Assembly (NCBI RefSeq): GCF_036014215.1
Contig: NZ_CP107921.1
Location: forward strand, 1,039,501 to 1,103,500
Direction: 5' to 3'
Length of the DNA stretch: 64,000 nt
Origin: Streptomyces sp. NBC_00440
GTDB lineage: Bacteria; Actinomycetota; Actinomycetes; Streptomycetales; Streptomycetaceae
The notes under the pieces are model-generated. The model was not told the DNA's origin. It saw only the letters and a list, made by a program, of their open reading frames with translations, and did no database searches. A program made the translations under genes and the position numbers. How positions within the stretch are numbered: the stretch's first letter is position 1; each line of letters begins with the position of its first letter. Shown in pieces: positions 8,167-16,062 of the stretch.

Positions 8167-8748
8167 ATGGGAGACCTCGACCACCTCGCCGCCGCGATCC
8201 GTGCACGGCCCGTCTCCTGCGGGCCGGTTCGCCTGATCGCGGTCGACGGCCACGCGGGCTCGGGGAAGAGCACGTTCTCGGCCACGCTCGCCGAAGCGCT
8301 GGGTGGTGTGCCCGTACTCCATCTGGATGATCTCGCCACTCACCAGGAACTGTTCGACTGGACCGGGCGGCTGCACGCGCAGGTGATCGTACCGTTCACC
8401 CGCGGCGAGGCCGCACGGTACGCGCCGTACGACTGGACGCTGCGCCGCTTCGGTCCCGAGCGGACCATCGACGCCACTGACGTCGTCATTGTCGAAGGGG
8501 TGGGCGCGGGCCGCCGGGCCCTGCGCCCGTATCTCGCCCAGCTGCTCTGGATGGACCGGGGCGCTGCCGCGTCCTGGGCACGGGGCCGACACCGCGACGG
8601 CCCGGCCCTGACGGACTTCTGGGACGGCTGGACGGCGGCGGAGGCCCGGCACTTCGCCGGGGACCCTTCCCGGCCATTCGCGGATCTGCTGGTACGTGAG
8701 TGTTACAAGGGTTACGAGTGGTTCCGGACTCCCTCAGTGACCGCGTGA
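8167..8748 (+). CDS. Uridine kinase-like P-loop NTPase
   Basis: A 193-residue cytosolic P-loop protein resembling uridine kinase/AAA-type small nucleotide kinases. The Walker A is GHAGSGKSTFSATLAEALGG, followed by VLHLDDLATH, where the Asp pair is typical of nucleoside-kinase-like enzymes. Later come VVIVEGVGAGRRALRPYL and the lid-like WARGRHRDGPALTDFWDGW. Length is that of stand-alone members. No clear ribosome site precedes ATG 8167, so a leaderless mRNA is possible. The phosphate acceptor cannot be inferred; the gene is alone and divergent from the peptidase gene. Confidence 0.8.
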   Translation: MGDLDHLAAAIRARPVSCGPVRLIAVDGHAGSGKSTFSATLAEALGGVPVLHLDDLATHQELFDWTGRLHAQVIVPFTRGEAARYAPYDWTLRRFGPERTIDATDVVIVEGVGAGRRALRPYLAQLLWMDRGAAASWARGRHRDGPALTDFWDGWTAAEARHFAGDPSRPFADLLVRECYKGYEWFRTPSVTA

Positions 8749-8834
8749 GCGATCCATTTGGTCACGCATAGTCATGACCTCTCCCCAGGACCGGCGCCCG
8801 GCGGAAAACCGCCGTTCCAGTGCTTCAACTCCGC

Positions 8835-8864
8835 TTGACCCAGGGCCCGTACAGGTCTTACGTT
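8835..8864 (+). promoter_or_regulatory. Candidate promoter of a small RNA
   Basis: TTGACC (8835-8840), 18 nt, TACGTT (8859-8864), a reasonable HrdB-type promoter. It sits directly before the two-hairpin element at 8873-8936 in a 430-nt region without a convincing gene. Confidence 0.35.
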
Positions 8865-8869
8865 CTCAA

Positions 8870-8940
8870 TGTGCGGCTTTTCGAAGCCGCCGCAGACGCG
8901 AAGCCCCCGGTTGTTCCCCCGTGATCGGGGGCTTCGTTCT
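8870..8940 (+). ncRNA. Candidate small RNA or leader with two hairpins, the second terminator-like
   Basis: Two consecutive stem-loops lie in the gap between the kinase-like gene and the AAA ATPase gene. The first is GCGGCTT...AAGCCGC (8873-8890). The second has 11-bp arms CGAAGCCCCCG and CGGGGGCTTCG (8899-8909 and 8926-8936) followed by TTCT. A promoter-like pair lies just upstream. It could be an independent transcript of about 70 nt or an attenuator for the ATPase gene. A short reading frame from ATG 8869 (MCGFSKPPQT...) overlaps it but has no ribosome site. No known RNA family was recognised. Confidence 0.35.
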
Positions 8941-9178
8941 GCCCATTCCCTCCCCAACCGGACTCCCGGTCTCGCTGATCGCTCACCCTCGGTCACCGTG
9001 AGCAAGCCCTCTCCCCCTGGCACCCAGTACTCCGGCACCCTTCGGTACCGGGCCTCTGCGCAGGTACGATGCCCTTCGGGCGGCGCCGGTCAATTCCCGT
9101 CCGCTGCACAGCGGTTCACAGGTCGCAGGGCGCCGAGCCCGGCGGCACGGTACGGGGGCACGGTCTGTGGGGGACGTG

Positions 9179-11080
9179 ATGGATTTCGGCACGCAGGGCT
9201 CGCACGCCCCGGCCGATCTTGCCTGGCTGAGAGGCGTGGACGCCTACACGATGGGGGCGTACCCACAGGCGGAGGAGGAGTTCCGGGCCGCGGTGCGGCT
9301 CGATCCGGGGATGGCGGACGGCTGGCTCGGACTGCATGCGCTGCGGGTGGACACCACCACCGCGTTACTGCGGATGTTCCGGCACCGGGAGCGGTTCGGC
9401 GAGCAGCGCGGCAGGCTGCGCCGCACCCTCAACTCCTGGTACTGGCTGGGCTGGTGGGTGCAGCCGGTCCTTGAGAGCCCGCGCGATCTGCTCCTCGCGC
9501 ACGCCTCGCACTGGCTGGACGGACGCCATGTGCCGGAGCTGGACCGGGCGCTGGCGGGGCTGCCGCCGGTCGACACCGATCCGCAGGTGCGGTTCCTGCA
9601 CGCCTGCCGCGCGTACCTCGCCAAGGACTGGGAGCGGCTGGTGCGTTACACCGCTTCGCTGGTCGACGATCCGGTCCTGGGGATCGAGGCGGGGCTGTTC
9701 GGCGGGATGGCGCGGGTGCGCCTGGAGATGTACGGGCAGGCGGAACCACTGCTCTCGGCGGCGCTGATGCGCTGCCGCAGCGAGCAGCCGCAGCGCAAGG
9801 AGCTGCGCTACTGGCTCGCCCGCGCCCATGAGGGGACCGGGCGCAGTGCCGCGGCCCTGCCGCTGTACCGGGCGGTGCACCGGGTGGATCCCGCGTTCAT
9901 GGACACCGCTGCCCGGCTCGCCGCGATCTCCGAGGGCGACGGGTACGACGACGCGGTGGACTACGCCGCGGTCTCACTGGCCGGGTTCGGGCAGGACGCC
10001 GTGGACGGGCAGGCGGACAGCGCCTTCGCGGAGGGCGATCCGGCCGAGGGGCGGGATCCCCGGCCCGGGACCCCCGGGAGTCCGGGCGGCGATCCGCTCG
10101 GCGGCTCCGCTCCGCCCTCCGGCACCGTACGGGACCGGGATCCCTCCCCCGCCGGCCAGTTCCCGCCGGATCTGCCCGCCGGGCCCACCGACCCCGAACT
10201 GCTGGCGTGCGCACTGGACGAACTGGAGCGCATGGTCGGCCTGGAACCGGTCAAACGTCAGGTCAAAGCGCTGTCGGCACAGCTCAACATGGCCCGGCTG
10301 CGGGCCGGCCAGGGGCTGCCGGTGCAGCCGCCGAAACGCCACTTCGTCTTCTCGGGCCCCTCGGGCACCGGCAAGACAACCGTGGCCCGCATCCTGGGCC
10401 GGGTGTTCTACGCGCTCGGGCTGCTCGGCGGCGACCATCTCATCGAGGCCCAGCGCGCCGATCTGGTGGGCGAGTTCCTGGGACAGACCGCCGTGAAGGC
10501 GAACGAGCTGATCGACTCCGCGCTCGGCGGGGTGCTCTTCGTGGACGAGGCGTACAGCCTCGCCAACTCCGGTTACAGCAAAGGCGACGCCTACGGCGAC
10601 GAGGCGCTCCAGGTCCTGCTGAAACGGGCCGAGGACAACCGCGACCATCTGGTGGTCATCCTGGCCGGCTACCCCCAGGGCATGGACCGCCTCCTCGCCA
10701 CCAATCCGGGGCTCTCGTCGCGGTTCACCTCACGCGTCGACTTCCCGAGCTACCGGCCGCTGGAACTGACCGCCATCGGCGAGGTGCTGGCGACGGAGAA
10801 CGGCGATGTGTGGGACGCGGAGTCGCTGGACGAGCTGCGCTCGATCGCCGGTCATGTGGTGGACCAGGGATGGATCGACGAGCTGGGCAACGGCCGGTTC
10901 CTGCGCACGCTGTACGAGAAGAGCTGCGCCTACCGGGATCTGCGCCTGACCGGGTATGCCACCACACCGGGCAGGGACGATCTGTCGACGCTGCGGCTGC
11001 CGGACCTGATGCAGGCGTACGGGGAGGTGCTCTCGGGGCGGGGACCGGTCGGTCGCGGGCAGCAGGAGCCGCCGCTCTGA
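9179..11080 (+). CDS. CbxX/CfxQ-type AAA ATPase, EccA-like with N-terminal TPR region
   Basis: A 633-residue two-part protein. Residues about 10-270 are helical TPR-like repeats (YTMGAYPQAEEEFRAAVRLD, LARAHEGTGRSAAALPLYRA). A Gly/Pro-rich linker spans about 275-330. A CbxX/CfxQ AAA+ domain follows, with Walker A GPSGTGKTT (from about Gly393), Walker B VLFVDEAYSL (Asp456-Glu457), sensor and Arg-finger regions (LSSRFTSRVDFPSY). This is the architecture of EccA, the cytosolic ATPase of type VII (ESX) secretion. ATG 9179 was chosen because GTGGGGGA ends 4 nt upstream. No EccB-E, EsxA/B or PE/PPE-like genes are present, so the protein is a detached EccA homologue whose partner must be elsewhere, or it serves another remodelling role. 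Confidence 0.87.
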   Translation: MDFGTQGSHAPADLAWLRGVDAYTMGAYPQAEEEFRAAVRLDPGMADGWLGLHALRVDTTTALLRMFRHRERFGEQRGRLRRTLNSWYWLGWWVQPVLESPRDLLLAHASHWLDGRHVPELDRALAGLPPVDTDPQVRFLHACRAYLAKDWERLVRYTASLVDDPVLGIEAGLFGGMARVRLEMYGQAEPLLSAALMRCRSEQPQRKELRYWLARAHEGTGRSAAALPLYRAVHRVDPAFMDTAARLAAISEGDGYDDAVDYAAVSLAGFGQDAVDGQADSAFAEGDPAEGRDPRPGTPGSPGGDPLGGSAPPSGTVRDRDPSPAGQFPPDLPAGPTDPELLACALDELERMVGLEPVKRQVKALSAQLNMARLRAGQGLPVQPPKRHFVFSGPSGTGKTTVARILGRVFYALGLLGGDHLIEAQRADLVGEFLGQTAVKANELIDSALGGVLFVDEAYSLANSGYSKGDAYGDEALQVLLKRAEDNRDHLVVILAGYPQGMDRLLATNPGLSSRFTSRVDFPSYRPLELTAIGEVLATENGDVWDAESLDELRSIAGHVVDQGWIDELGNGRFLRTLYEKSCAYRDLRLTGYATTPGRDDLSTLRLPDLMQAYGEVLSGRGPVGRGQQEPPL

Positions 11081-11105
11081 ACGGTCCCCGCCCCGGGGGC
11101 CGGGC

Positions 11106-12206
11106 CTACCCGGCCAGCGCCTGTTCGCTGCGGTCGGTGCGCGGCTCGGACACCCGGGTCACCTGCGGTGCCGGGACTTCCCGGTGCGCCGGGTCCCGTA
11201 CCTCACCGACCAGCTTCTCCAGCACGTCCTCCAGCGCGACCAGACCGAGCACCTTCCCCGATCCGTCGGCGACCTGGGCCAGATGGGTGGCCGCGCGCCG
11301 CATCACGGTCAGCGCGTCGTCCAGCGGCAGCTCCGCGCGGAGCGTCGCCATCGGACGCCAGACCTGCTGGGGGACGGCCCGCTCCCGGTCCTCCAGGTCG
11401 AGCACGTCCTTGACGTGCAGATAGCCCATGAAGGCGCCGCTGTCCGCACAGACGGGGAAGCGCGAGTAGCCGGTGCGCACGGTCAGCTCCTCGATCATCA
11501 GCGGGGTGACCGACGGGGCGACCGTGATCAGCTCGGCGCGGGCGATCAGCACGTCCGCGATCGGCCTGCTGCCCAGCTCCAGTGCGTCCTCCAGACGCTC
11601 CTGGGCCTCCGAGTCCAGCAGGCCGGCCTGGCCCGAGTCCTCGACGAGCCGGTTGAGCTGCTCGCTGGTGAAGACCGCCTCGACCTCGTCCTTGGGCTCG
11701 ACGCCGAAGAGCTTCAGCACCAGCCGGGCACAGGCCCCGAGTGCGACGGTCACCGGGCGGCACAGCCGGGCGAAGCCGACGAGTCCGGGGCTGAGCCAGA
11801 GCGCGGTCTTCTCGGGTGCGGCCATGGCGAGGTTCTTCGGGACCATCTCGCCGATGACCAGATGCAGCGAGACCACGAGCGCGAGAGCGATCGCGTACCC
11901 CAGCGGATGGACCAGACCGCCGGGCAGCCGGACCGCCTGGAAGACCGGCTCCAGGAGGTGGGCGACGGTCGGCTCGGCGACAGCGCCCAGTGTCAGTGAG
12001 CAGACGGTGATGCCGAACTGCGCGGCGGCCATCATCCGCGGCAGGTTCTCCAGGCCGTAGAGCACCTTGCGGGCCCGTGCGGAGCCCTCGGCGGCCAGCG
12101 GCTCGACCTGGCTGCGGCGTACGGAGACGAGTGCGAACTCCGCTCCGACGAAGAAGCCGTTGGCGAGTACCAGGGCGACGGCGAAGAGGAGCTGGAAGAA
12201 GCTCAT
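11106..12206 (-). CDS. CNNM/CBS-domain membrane protein without CorC domain
   Basis: A 366-residue HlyC/CorC-family membrane protein. The N-terminal DUF21/CNNM region has transmembrane segments (FFQLLFAVALVLANGFFVGAE). A CBS pair follows (ADVLIARAELITVAP; SRFPVCADSGAFMGYLHVKDVLD; GKVLGLVALEDVLEKLVGEV). The protein ends soon after the CBS pair, lacking the C-terminal CorC_HlyC transporter-associated domain that its upstream partner keeps. It begins inside the stop of that partner (4-nt overlap), so the two are translationally coupled and probably form a hetero-oligomer. Family members are linked to Mg2+/Co2+ export. The ion is not identifiable here. Confidence 0.88.
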   Translation of the reverse strand: MSFFQLLFAVALVLANGFFVGAEFALVSVRRSQVEPLAAEGSARARKVLYGLENLPRMMAAAQFGITVCSLTLGAVAEPTVAHLLEPVFQAVRLPGGLVHPLGYAIALALVVSLHLVIGEMVPKNLAMAAPEKTALWLSPGLVGFARLCRPVTVALGACARLVLKLFGVEPKDEVEAVFTSEQLNRLVEDSGQAGLLDSEAQERLEDALELGSRPIADVLIARAELITVAPSVTPLMIEELTVRTGYSRFPVCADSGAFMGYLHVKDVLDLEDRERAVPQQVWRPMATLRAELPLDDALTVMRRAATHLAQVADGSGKVLGLVALEDVLEKLVGEVRDPAHREVPAPQVTRVSEPRTDRSEQALAG

Positions 12207-13546
12207 CGCACGCCCTCCATGACCGGGACGGGCACATCGGCGGTACGGACCAGCCGCACCCGCTCGGCGCGGTAGCGCTCGACCCTGCGGACCGAGAGCC
12301 GCCAGCCGGGCAGTTCGGCCCGGTCGCCCGGGGCGGGGATGCGTCCCAGCAGGTCTGCCACGAGTCCGGCGACGGTCTCGTACGGGCCCTCGGGGACCTC
12401 AAGACCTATCCGCCGCAGGGTGAGGACCCGGCAGCTGCCGTCTGCCTCCCAGGCGGGGTTGCCGTCCTCGGCGGGGGCCGGGGACAGCTCGGGGCGGTCG
12501 GCGTCGGCGCCGTCGTGCTCGTCCCTGACCTCCCCGACCAGCTCCTCGACGATGTCCTCCAGGGTGACGACTCCGGCGGTGCCGCCGTACTCGTCCACCA
12601 CCACGGCGATCGGCTGCTCGGTGCGCAGCCGCTCCAGGAGCTGCTGCACGGGCAGCGTCTCGGGCACCAGGAGCGGTGCGACGGCGACCCGTCCCACCGA
12701 GGTCCGGTGCCTGGCCTGCACCGCCACGGCGAGCGCGTCCTTCAGATGGACCATGCCGACGACCTCGTCGATGCGCTCCCGGTAGACGGGGAAGCGGGAG
12801 AGGCCGGTGGCGCGGGTGAGGTTCAGTACGTCGGCCGCCGTCGCCGACGACTGGAGTGCGCTGACCTTCACCCGGGGGGTCATGACGTGCTGGGCGGTGA
12901 GCCCGGCCAGCGAGAGGGTCCTGACGAAGAGGTCGGCCGTGTCCTGTTCCAGCGTGCCGGCCTGCGCCGAGTGGCGGGCCAGCGAGACGAGTTCGCCGGG
13001 GGTACGGGCCGAGGCCAGCTCGTCGGCGGGCTCGACGCCGAGCGCCCGGACCAGCCGGTTGGCGACGGTGTTCAGCAGACTGATCACCGGCCGGAACGCG
13101 GTCGAGAAGAGGTGCTGGGGGCCGGCGACGAACCTGGCCACCTGGAGCGGCCTGGACACCGCCCAGTTCTTCGGGACCAGTTCGCCGAGCACCATCTGCA
13201 CGGCGGCGGCGAGCATCATGCCGAGCACCACGCTGATCCCGGACACGGCCCCCGCGGGCAGCCCGGTGGCGGTGAGCGGTCCTTCGAGCAGCTCCGCGAG
13301 CGCGGGCTCGGCGAGCATTCCGACCACCAGCGAGGTGATGGTGATGCCGAGCTGGGTGCCGGAGAGCTGGAAGGAGAGTTCCCGCAGGGCCCGTACGACG
13401 GTGCGGGCCCGCCGGTCGCCGTCCGCGGCGGCGCGTTCGGCGTCCGGCCGCTCCACGGTGACGAGGCCGAATTCGGCCGCGACGAAGAATCCGTTGGCGA
13501 GGATCAGGAGGAAAGCCGCTCCGAGGAGCAGAAGGGGAATGGTCAT
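12203..13546 (-). CDS. CNNM/CBS/CorC hemolysin-C-family membrane protein
   Basis: A 447-residue CNNM-family protein. It has an N-terminal CNNM membrane domain (LLLLGAAFLLILANGFFVAAE), two CBS motifs (VMTPRVKVSALQSSATA; SRFPVYRERIDEVVGMVHLK; GGTAGVVTLEDIVEELVGEV) and a complete C-terminal CorC_HlyC domain (EVPEGPYETVAGLVADLLGR...). ATG 13546 was chosen because GGAGG lies 7 nt upstream. The downstream paralogue overlaps by 4 nt. It is likely a divalent-cation (Mg2+/Co2+) export or sensing protein with adenosine-nucleotide-responsive CBS domains. Paired paralogues of this kind are common in actinobacteria. Confidence 0.9.
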   Translation of the reverse strand: MTIPLLLLGAAFLLILANGFFVAAEFGLVTVERPDAERAAADGDRRARTVVRALRELSFQLSGTQLGITITSLVVGMLAEPALAELLEGPLTATGLPAGAVSGISVVLGMMLAAAVQMVLGELVPKNWAVSRPLQVARFVAGPQHLFSTAFRPVISLLNTVANRLVRALGVEPADELASARTPGELVSLARHSAQAGTLEQDTADLFVRTLSLAGLTAQHVMTPRVKVSALQSSATAADVLNLTRATGLSRFPVYRERIDEVVGMVHLKDALAVAVQARHRTSVGRVAVAPLLVPETLPVQQLLERLRTEQPIAVVVDEYGGTAGVVTLEDIVEELVGEVRDEHDGADADRPELSPAPAEDGNPAWEADGSCRVLTLRRIGLEVPEGPYETVAGLVADLLGRIPAPGDRAELPGWRLSVRRVERYRAERVRLVRTADVPVPVMEGVR

Positions 13547-13663
13547 GCCGCCGCCTCCAGGAGGGGGGCGGCGCACGTACTACCGGATGATCCGTCCATT
13601 GCTGGAAGGAATCACTCCTCATGTCGCAGGGGTGCCCCGCGGACCGCGTGGGTCACAGAATGC

Positions 13664-13692
13664 GGGGCGGGGCGCACCTGGCGCCCCGCCCC
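13664..13692 (-). terminator. Rho-independent-type hairpin ending the rib-his operon
   Basis: Perfect 12-bp stem GGGGCGGGGCGC / GCGCCCCGCCCC with a 5-nt loop, 70 nt downstream of the PH-domain gene stop. It separates the riboflavin-histidine operon from the CNNM pair. No T tract, as is usual in Streptomyces. Confidence 0.6.
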
Positions 13693-13762
13693 AGAGTAAT
13701 CAAACAGCGGCCCGGCGCGTCAGGGGCTCAGCCGTCCGTACCTGTCCGGCGGGCGGATCCTG

Positions 13763-14230
13763 CTACTCCGCCGGGGTGCTCCGGTCGTCGGTGGCCGGGC
13801 CGCGTGCGTCCGCCAGGGCGCGCAGGGCGCGGGCGTCGCGGATGGCCTGGGCCTTGCCGATACCGGGCTGGATGCCGAGGGCGGGGAGGCTGGTGCCGTC
13901 GCTGAGGTCGAGGAAGACCCAGGCGTCGCCGGGGCGCAGATTGACGTGCAGGATCTCCGGCCAGGCCAGCCGGCGCCTGGATGTGAGATTGACGACGGTG
14001 ACGCCGTCCTCGTCCGCGACGACCTTGGGGCGGCTGAGCAGCGCCAGCACCCCGAAGAAGACAGCCGCGGTGAAGATGAACGAGACACGCTCACCCGGCG
14101 TCAGGGTCTCCAGCATCAGGGAGACGACGCTGAGGACGACGAACATGACCGTCCCCACCGACAGCAGCACCACCCGCGTACGGGTCGGCCTGAAGGTGAC
14201 CGGGAGGGCGGGAAGTTCGGGGGCGGTCAT
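13763..14230 (-). CDS. PH-domain membrane protein (DUF of the bacterial PH_6 type)
   Basis: A 155-residue small membrane protein. Two adjacent transmembrane segments (VVLLSVGTVMFVVLSVVSLML and VSFIFTAAVFFGVLALLS) are followed by a bacterial PH-like beta domain (VVADEDGVTVVNLTSRRRLAWPEILHVNL). Such proteins are common in Streptomyces and their function is unknown. ATG 14230 was chosen because AAGGACGA lies 7 nt upstream; the longer frame upstream overlaps hisG. It begins 23 nt after hisG, so it is probably the last gene of the riboswitch-controlled operon. Confidence 0.8.
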   Translation of the reverse strand: MTAPELPALPVTFRPTRTRVVLLSVGTVMFVVLSVVSLMLETLTPGERVSFIFTAAVFFGVLALLSRPKVVADEDGVTVVNLTSRRRLAWPEILHVNLRPGDAWVFLDLSDGTSLPALGIQPGIGKAQAIRDARALRALADARGPATDDRSTPAE

Positions 14231-14253
14231 GATCCGTTCGTCCTTCGTGCTGG

Positions 14254-15102
14254 TCAGAGACGGCAGGCGTGGATGGCCGTGGTGAGGATGGCGCGGGCGC
14301 CGAGTGCGTAGAGGTCGTCCATGATCCGCTGGGCTTCGCTGGCCGCGACCATCGAGCGGACGGCGACCCATCCCTCGTGGTGCAGCGGGGAGATGGTCGG
14401 CGACTCCAGGCCGGGCGTGAGGGCCACGGCCTGCTCCAGGAACTCGACCCGGCAGTCGTAGTCCATCATCACGTAGCTCCGGGCCACCAGGACGCCCTGG
14501 AGGCGGCGCAGGAACTGCTGCGCCTTGGGCTCGTCGGCGTCGGCTCCGATCCGGCGGATGACGACGGCCTCGGACTTCATGATCGGTTCGCCGATGACTT
14601 CGAGTCCGGCGTTCCGCAGTGAGGTGCCGGTCTCCACGACGTCCGCGATGACCTGGGCGACGCCCAGCTCGATGGCCGTCTCGACGGCGCCGTCGAGGTG
14701 GACGACTGCCGCGTCGACGCCCTGCTCGGCGAGGGCCTTGGCGACGATTCCCTCGTACGAGGTCGCGATCGTCATGCCGCCGAAGTCCGCCGGGCCCTTC
14801 GCCGTGCCGGGCTTGGTGGCGTACCGGAAGGTCGAGCGGGCGAAGCCGAGCTGGAGGATCTCCTCCGCCTCGGCCCCGGAGTCCAGCAGCAGGTCGCGGC
14901 CGGTGATGCCGATGTCGAGCTTGCCGGAGCTGACGTAGATCGCGATGTCGCGCGGGCGGAGGTAGAAGAACTCGACCTGGTTCACCGGGTCGACGAGGAC
15001 GAGCTCCTTGGACTCCTTGCGCTGCCGGTAGCCGGCCTCATGGAGCATCGCCATCGCAGGCCCGGAGAGAGAACCCTTGTTGGGGACGGCGATGCGCAGC
15101 AT
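14254..15102 (-). CDS. hisG: ATP phosphoribosyltransferase HisG, long form
   Basis: A 282-residue enzyme for the first step of histidine synthesis: ATP plus PRPP to phosphoribosyl-ATP. It shows MLRIAVPNKGSLSGPAMAML at the N-terminus and the PRPP loop region DVVETGTSLRNAGLEVI. The C-terminal ACT-like regulatory domain (YVMMDYDCRVEFLEQAVALTPGLESPTISPL...) marks the long, histidine-feedback-inhibited form that needs no HisZ. It lies 109 nt after hisE in the same direction. The other his genes are not in the window. Confidence 0.96.
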   Translation of the reverse strand: MLRIAVPNKGSLSGPAMAMLHEAGYRQRKESKELVLVDPVNQVEFFYLRPRDIAIYVSSGKLDIGITGRDLLLDSGAEAEEILQLGFARSTFRYATKPGTAKGPADFGGMTIATSYEGIVAKALAEQGVDAAVVHLDGAVETAIELGVAQVIADVVETGTSLRNAGLEVIGEPIMKSEAVVIRRIGADADEPKAQQFLRRLQGVLVARSYVMMDYDCRVEFLEQAVALTPGLESPTISPLHHEGWVAVRSMVAASEAQRIMDDLYALGARAILTTAIHACRL

Positions 15103-15211
15103 GAGGTCGGCTTCCTTCGTGCGGAGTGATTACGGGGTGCTGAGGTGCTGGGGTGCTGACTGTCTGGACGTACGGAGACGGAGAGCGTGCTGGATCTACG
15201 AGGGCGGGTGC

Positions 15212-15484
15212 TCAGAGATGGGCGTAGACGTCGTCGAGTGAGATCCCACGGGCGACCATCATCACCTGAACGTGGTACAGCAGCTGCGAGATTTCCTCGG
15301 CTGCGGCTTCCTTGCCCTCGTGCTCGGCTGCCATCCACACCTCGGCTGCCTCCTCGACGACCTTCTTGCCGATGGCATGCACGCCCTTGCCCACCAGTTC
15401 GGCGGTGCGGGAGGTGGAGGGGTCGCCGTTGGCGGCCTTGAGCTGGAGCTCGGAGAAGAGCTCTTCGAAGGTTTTGTTCGCCAT
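15212..15484 (-). CDS. hisE: Phosphoribosyl-ATP pyrophosphatase HisE
   Basis: A 90-residue MazG-like enzyme, second step of histidine synthesis (phosphoribosyl-ATP to phosphoribosyl-AMP plus PPi). Signature motifs are [30 protein letters not shown] and the acidic [20 protein letters not shown]. It is a stand-alone HisE, not fused to HisI. It lies 34 nt downstream of ribH and upstream of hisG, joining riboflavin and histidine synthesis in one transcription unit. Both pathways consume purine-ribose phosphates. Confidence 0.96.
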   Translation of the reverse strand: MANKTFEELFSELQLKAANGDPSTSRTAELVGKGVHAIGKKVVEEAAEVWMAAEHEGKEAAAEEISQLLYHVQVMMVARGISLDDVYAHL

Positions 15485-15518
15485 GATGCTGCTAAGAGTA
15501 CGGGGTCCCCGTCCCCAC

Positions 15519-16004
15519 TCAGCGCCAGGGTTCGCTGACCGTGCGCAGTGTGGTCGCGGTGGCGACAGCAGCGGTGACCGCTTCGTGCCCCTTGTCCTCG
15601 TTGGATCCTTCGAGGCCGGCCCGGTCCAGCGCCTGTTCCTCGGTGTCGCAGGTCAGCAGGCCGAACCCGATCGGGACGCCGGTGTCGACCGAGACCTGGG
15701 TGAGGCCGCCCGTGACGCCCTGGCAGACATAGTCGAAGTGCGGGGTGCCGCCCCTGATGACCACGCCGAGAGCGACGATCGCGTCGTAGCCGCGGCCCGC
15801 GAGGACCTTGGCGACCACCGGGAGTTCGAAGCTCCCCGGGACCCGCAGCAGGGTCGGTTCGTCGATGCCCAGCTCGCCCAGGGCGCGCAGTGCGCCGTCG
15901 ACGAGGCCGTCCATGACCTTCTCGTGCCACTGGGCCGCGATGACGGCCACGCGCAGGTCGCCGCAGTTCTTCACGGTGAGTTCGGGTGCGCCCTTGCCGC
16001 TCAT
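15519..16004 (-). CDS. ribH: 6,7-dimethyl-8-ribityllumazine synthase RibH
   Basis: A 161-residue lumazine synthase. It condenses 3,4-dihydroxy-2-butanone 4-phosphate with 5-amino-6-ribitylaminouracil. It shows [20 protein letters not shown], the loop [17 protein letters not shown] with the catalytic His, and the C-terminal [15 protein letters not shown]. Length is typical for the icosahedral form. It follows ribBA by 58 nt in the rib operon. Confidence 0.97.
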   Translation of the reverse strand: MSGKGAPELTVKNCGDLRVAVIAAQWHEKVMDGLVDGALRALGELGIDEPTLLRVPGSFELPVVAKVLAGRGYDAIVALGVVIRGGTPHFDYVCQGVTGGLTQVSVDTGVPIGFGLLTCDTEEQALDRAGLEGSNEDKGHEAVTAAVATATTLRTVSEPWR

Positions 16005-16062
16005 GTCTGTCTCTCCTCGTGCTTCTCGTTCTCGGGCCGGCTGGTCTGCTGTTGGCCCGGTC

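Noticed and set aside
8869..9474. Open frame starting MCGFSKPPQT over the two hairpins
   Set aside because: It has no ribosome site, runs out of frame into the ATPase gene and lacks Streptomyces codon bias. The hairpins explain the sequence better.
9179..11080. Evidence for a type VII secretion locus
   Set aside because: Only the EccA-like ATPase is present; no EccB, EccC, EccD, mycosin or Esx gene occurs in the window.
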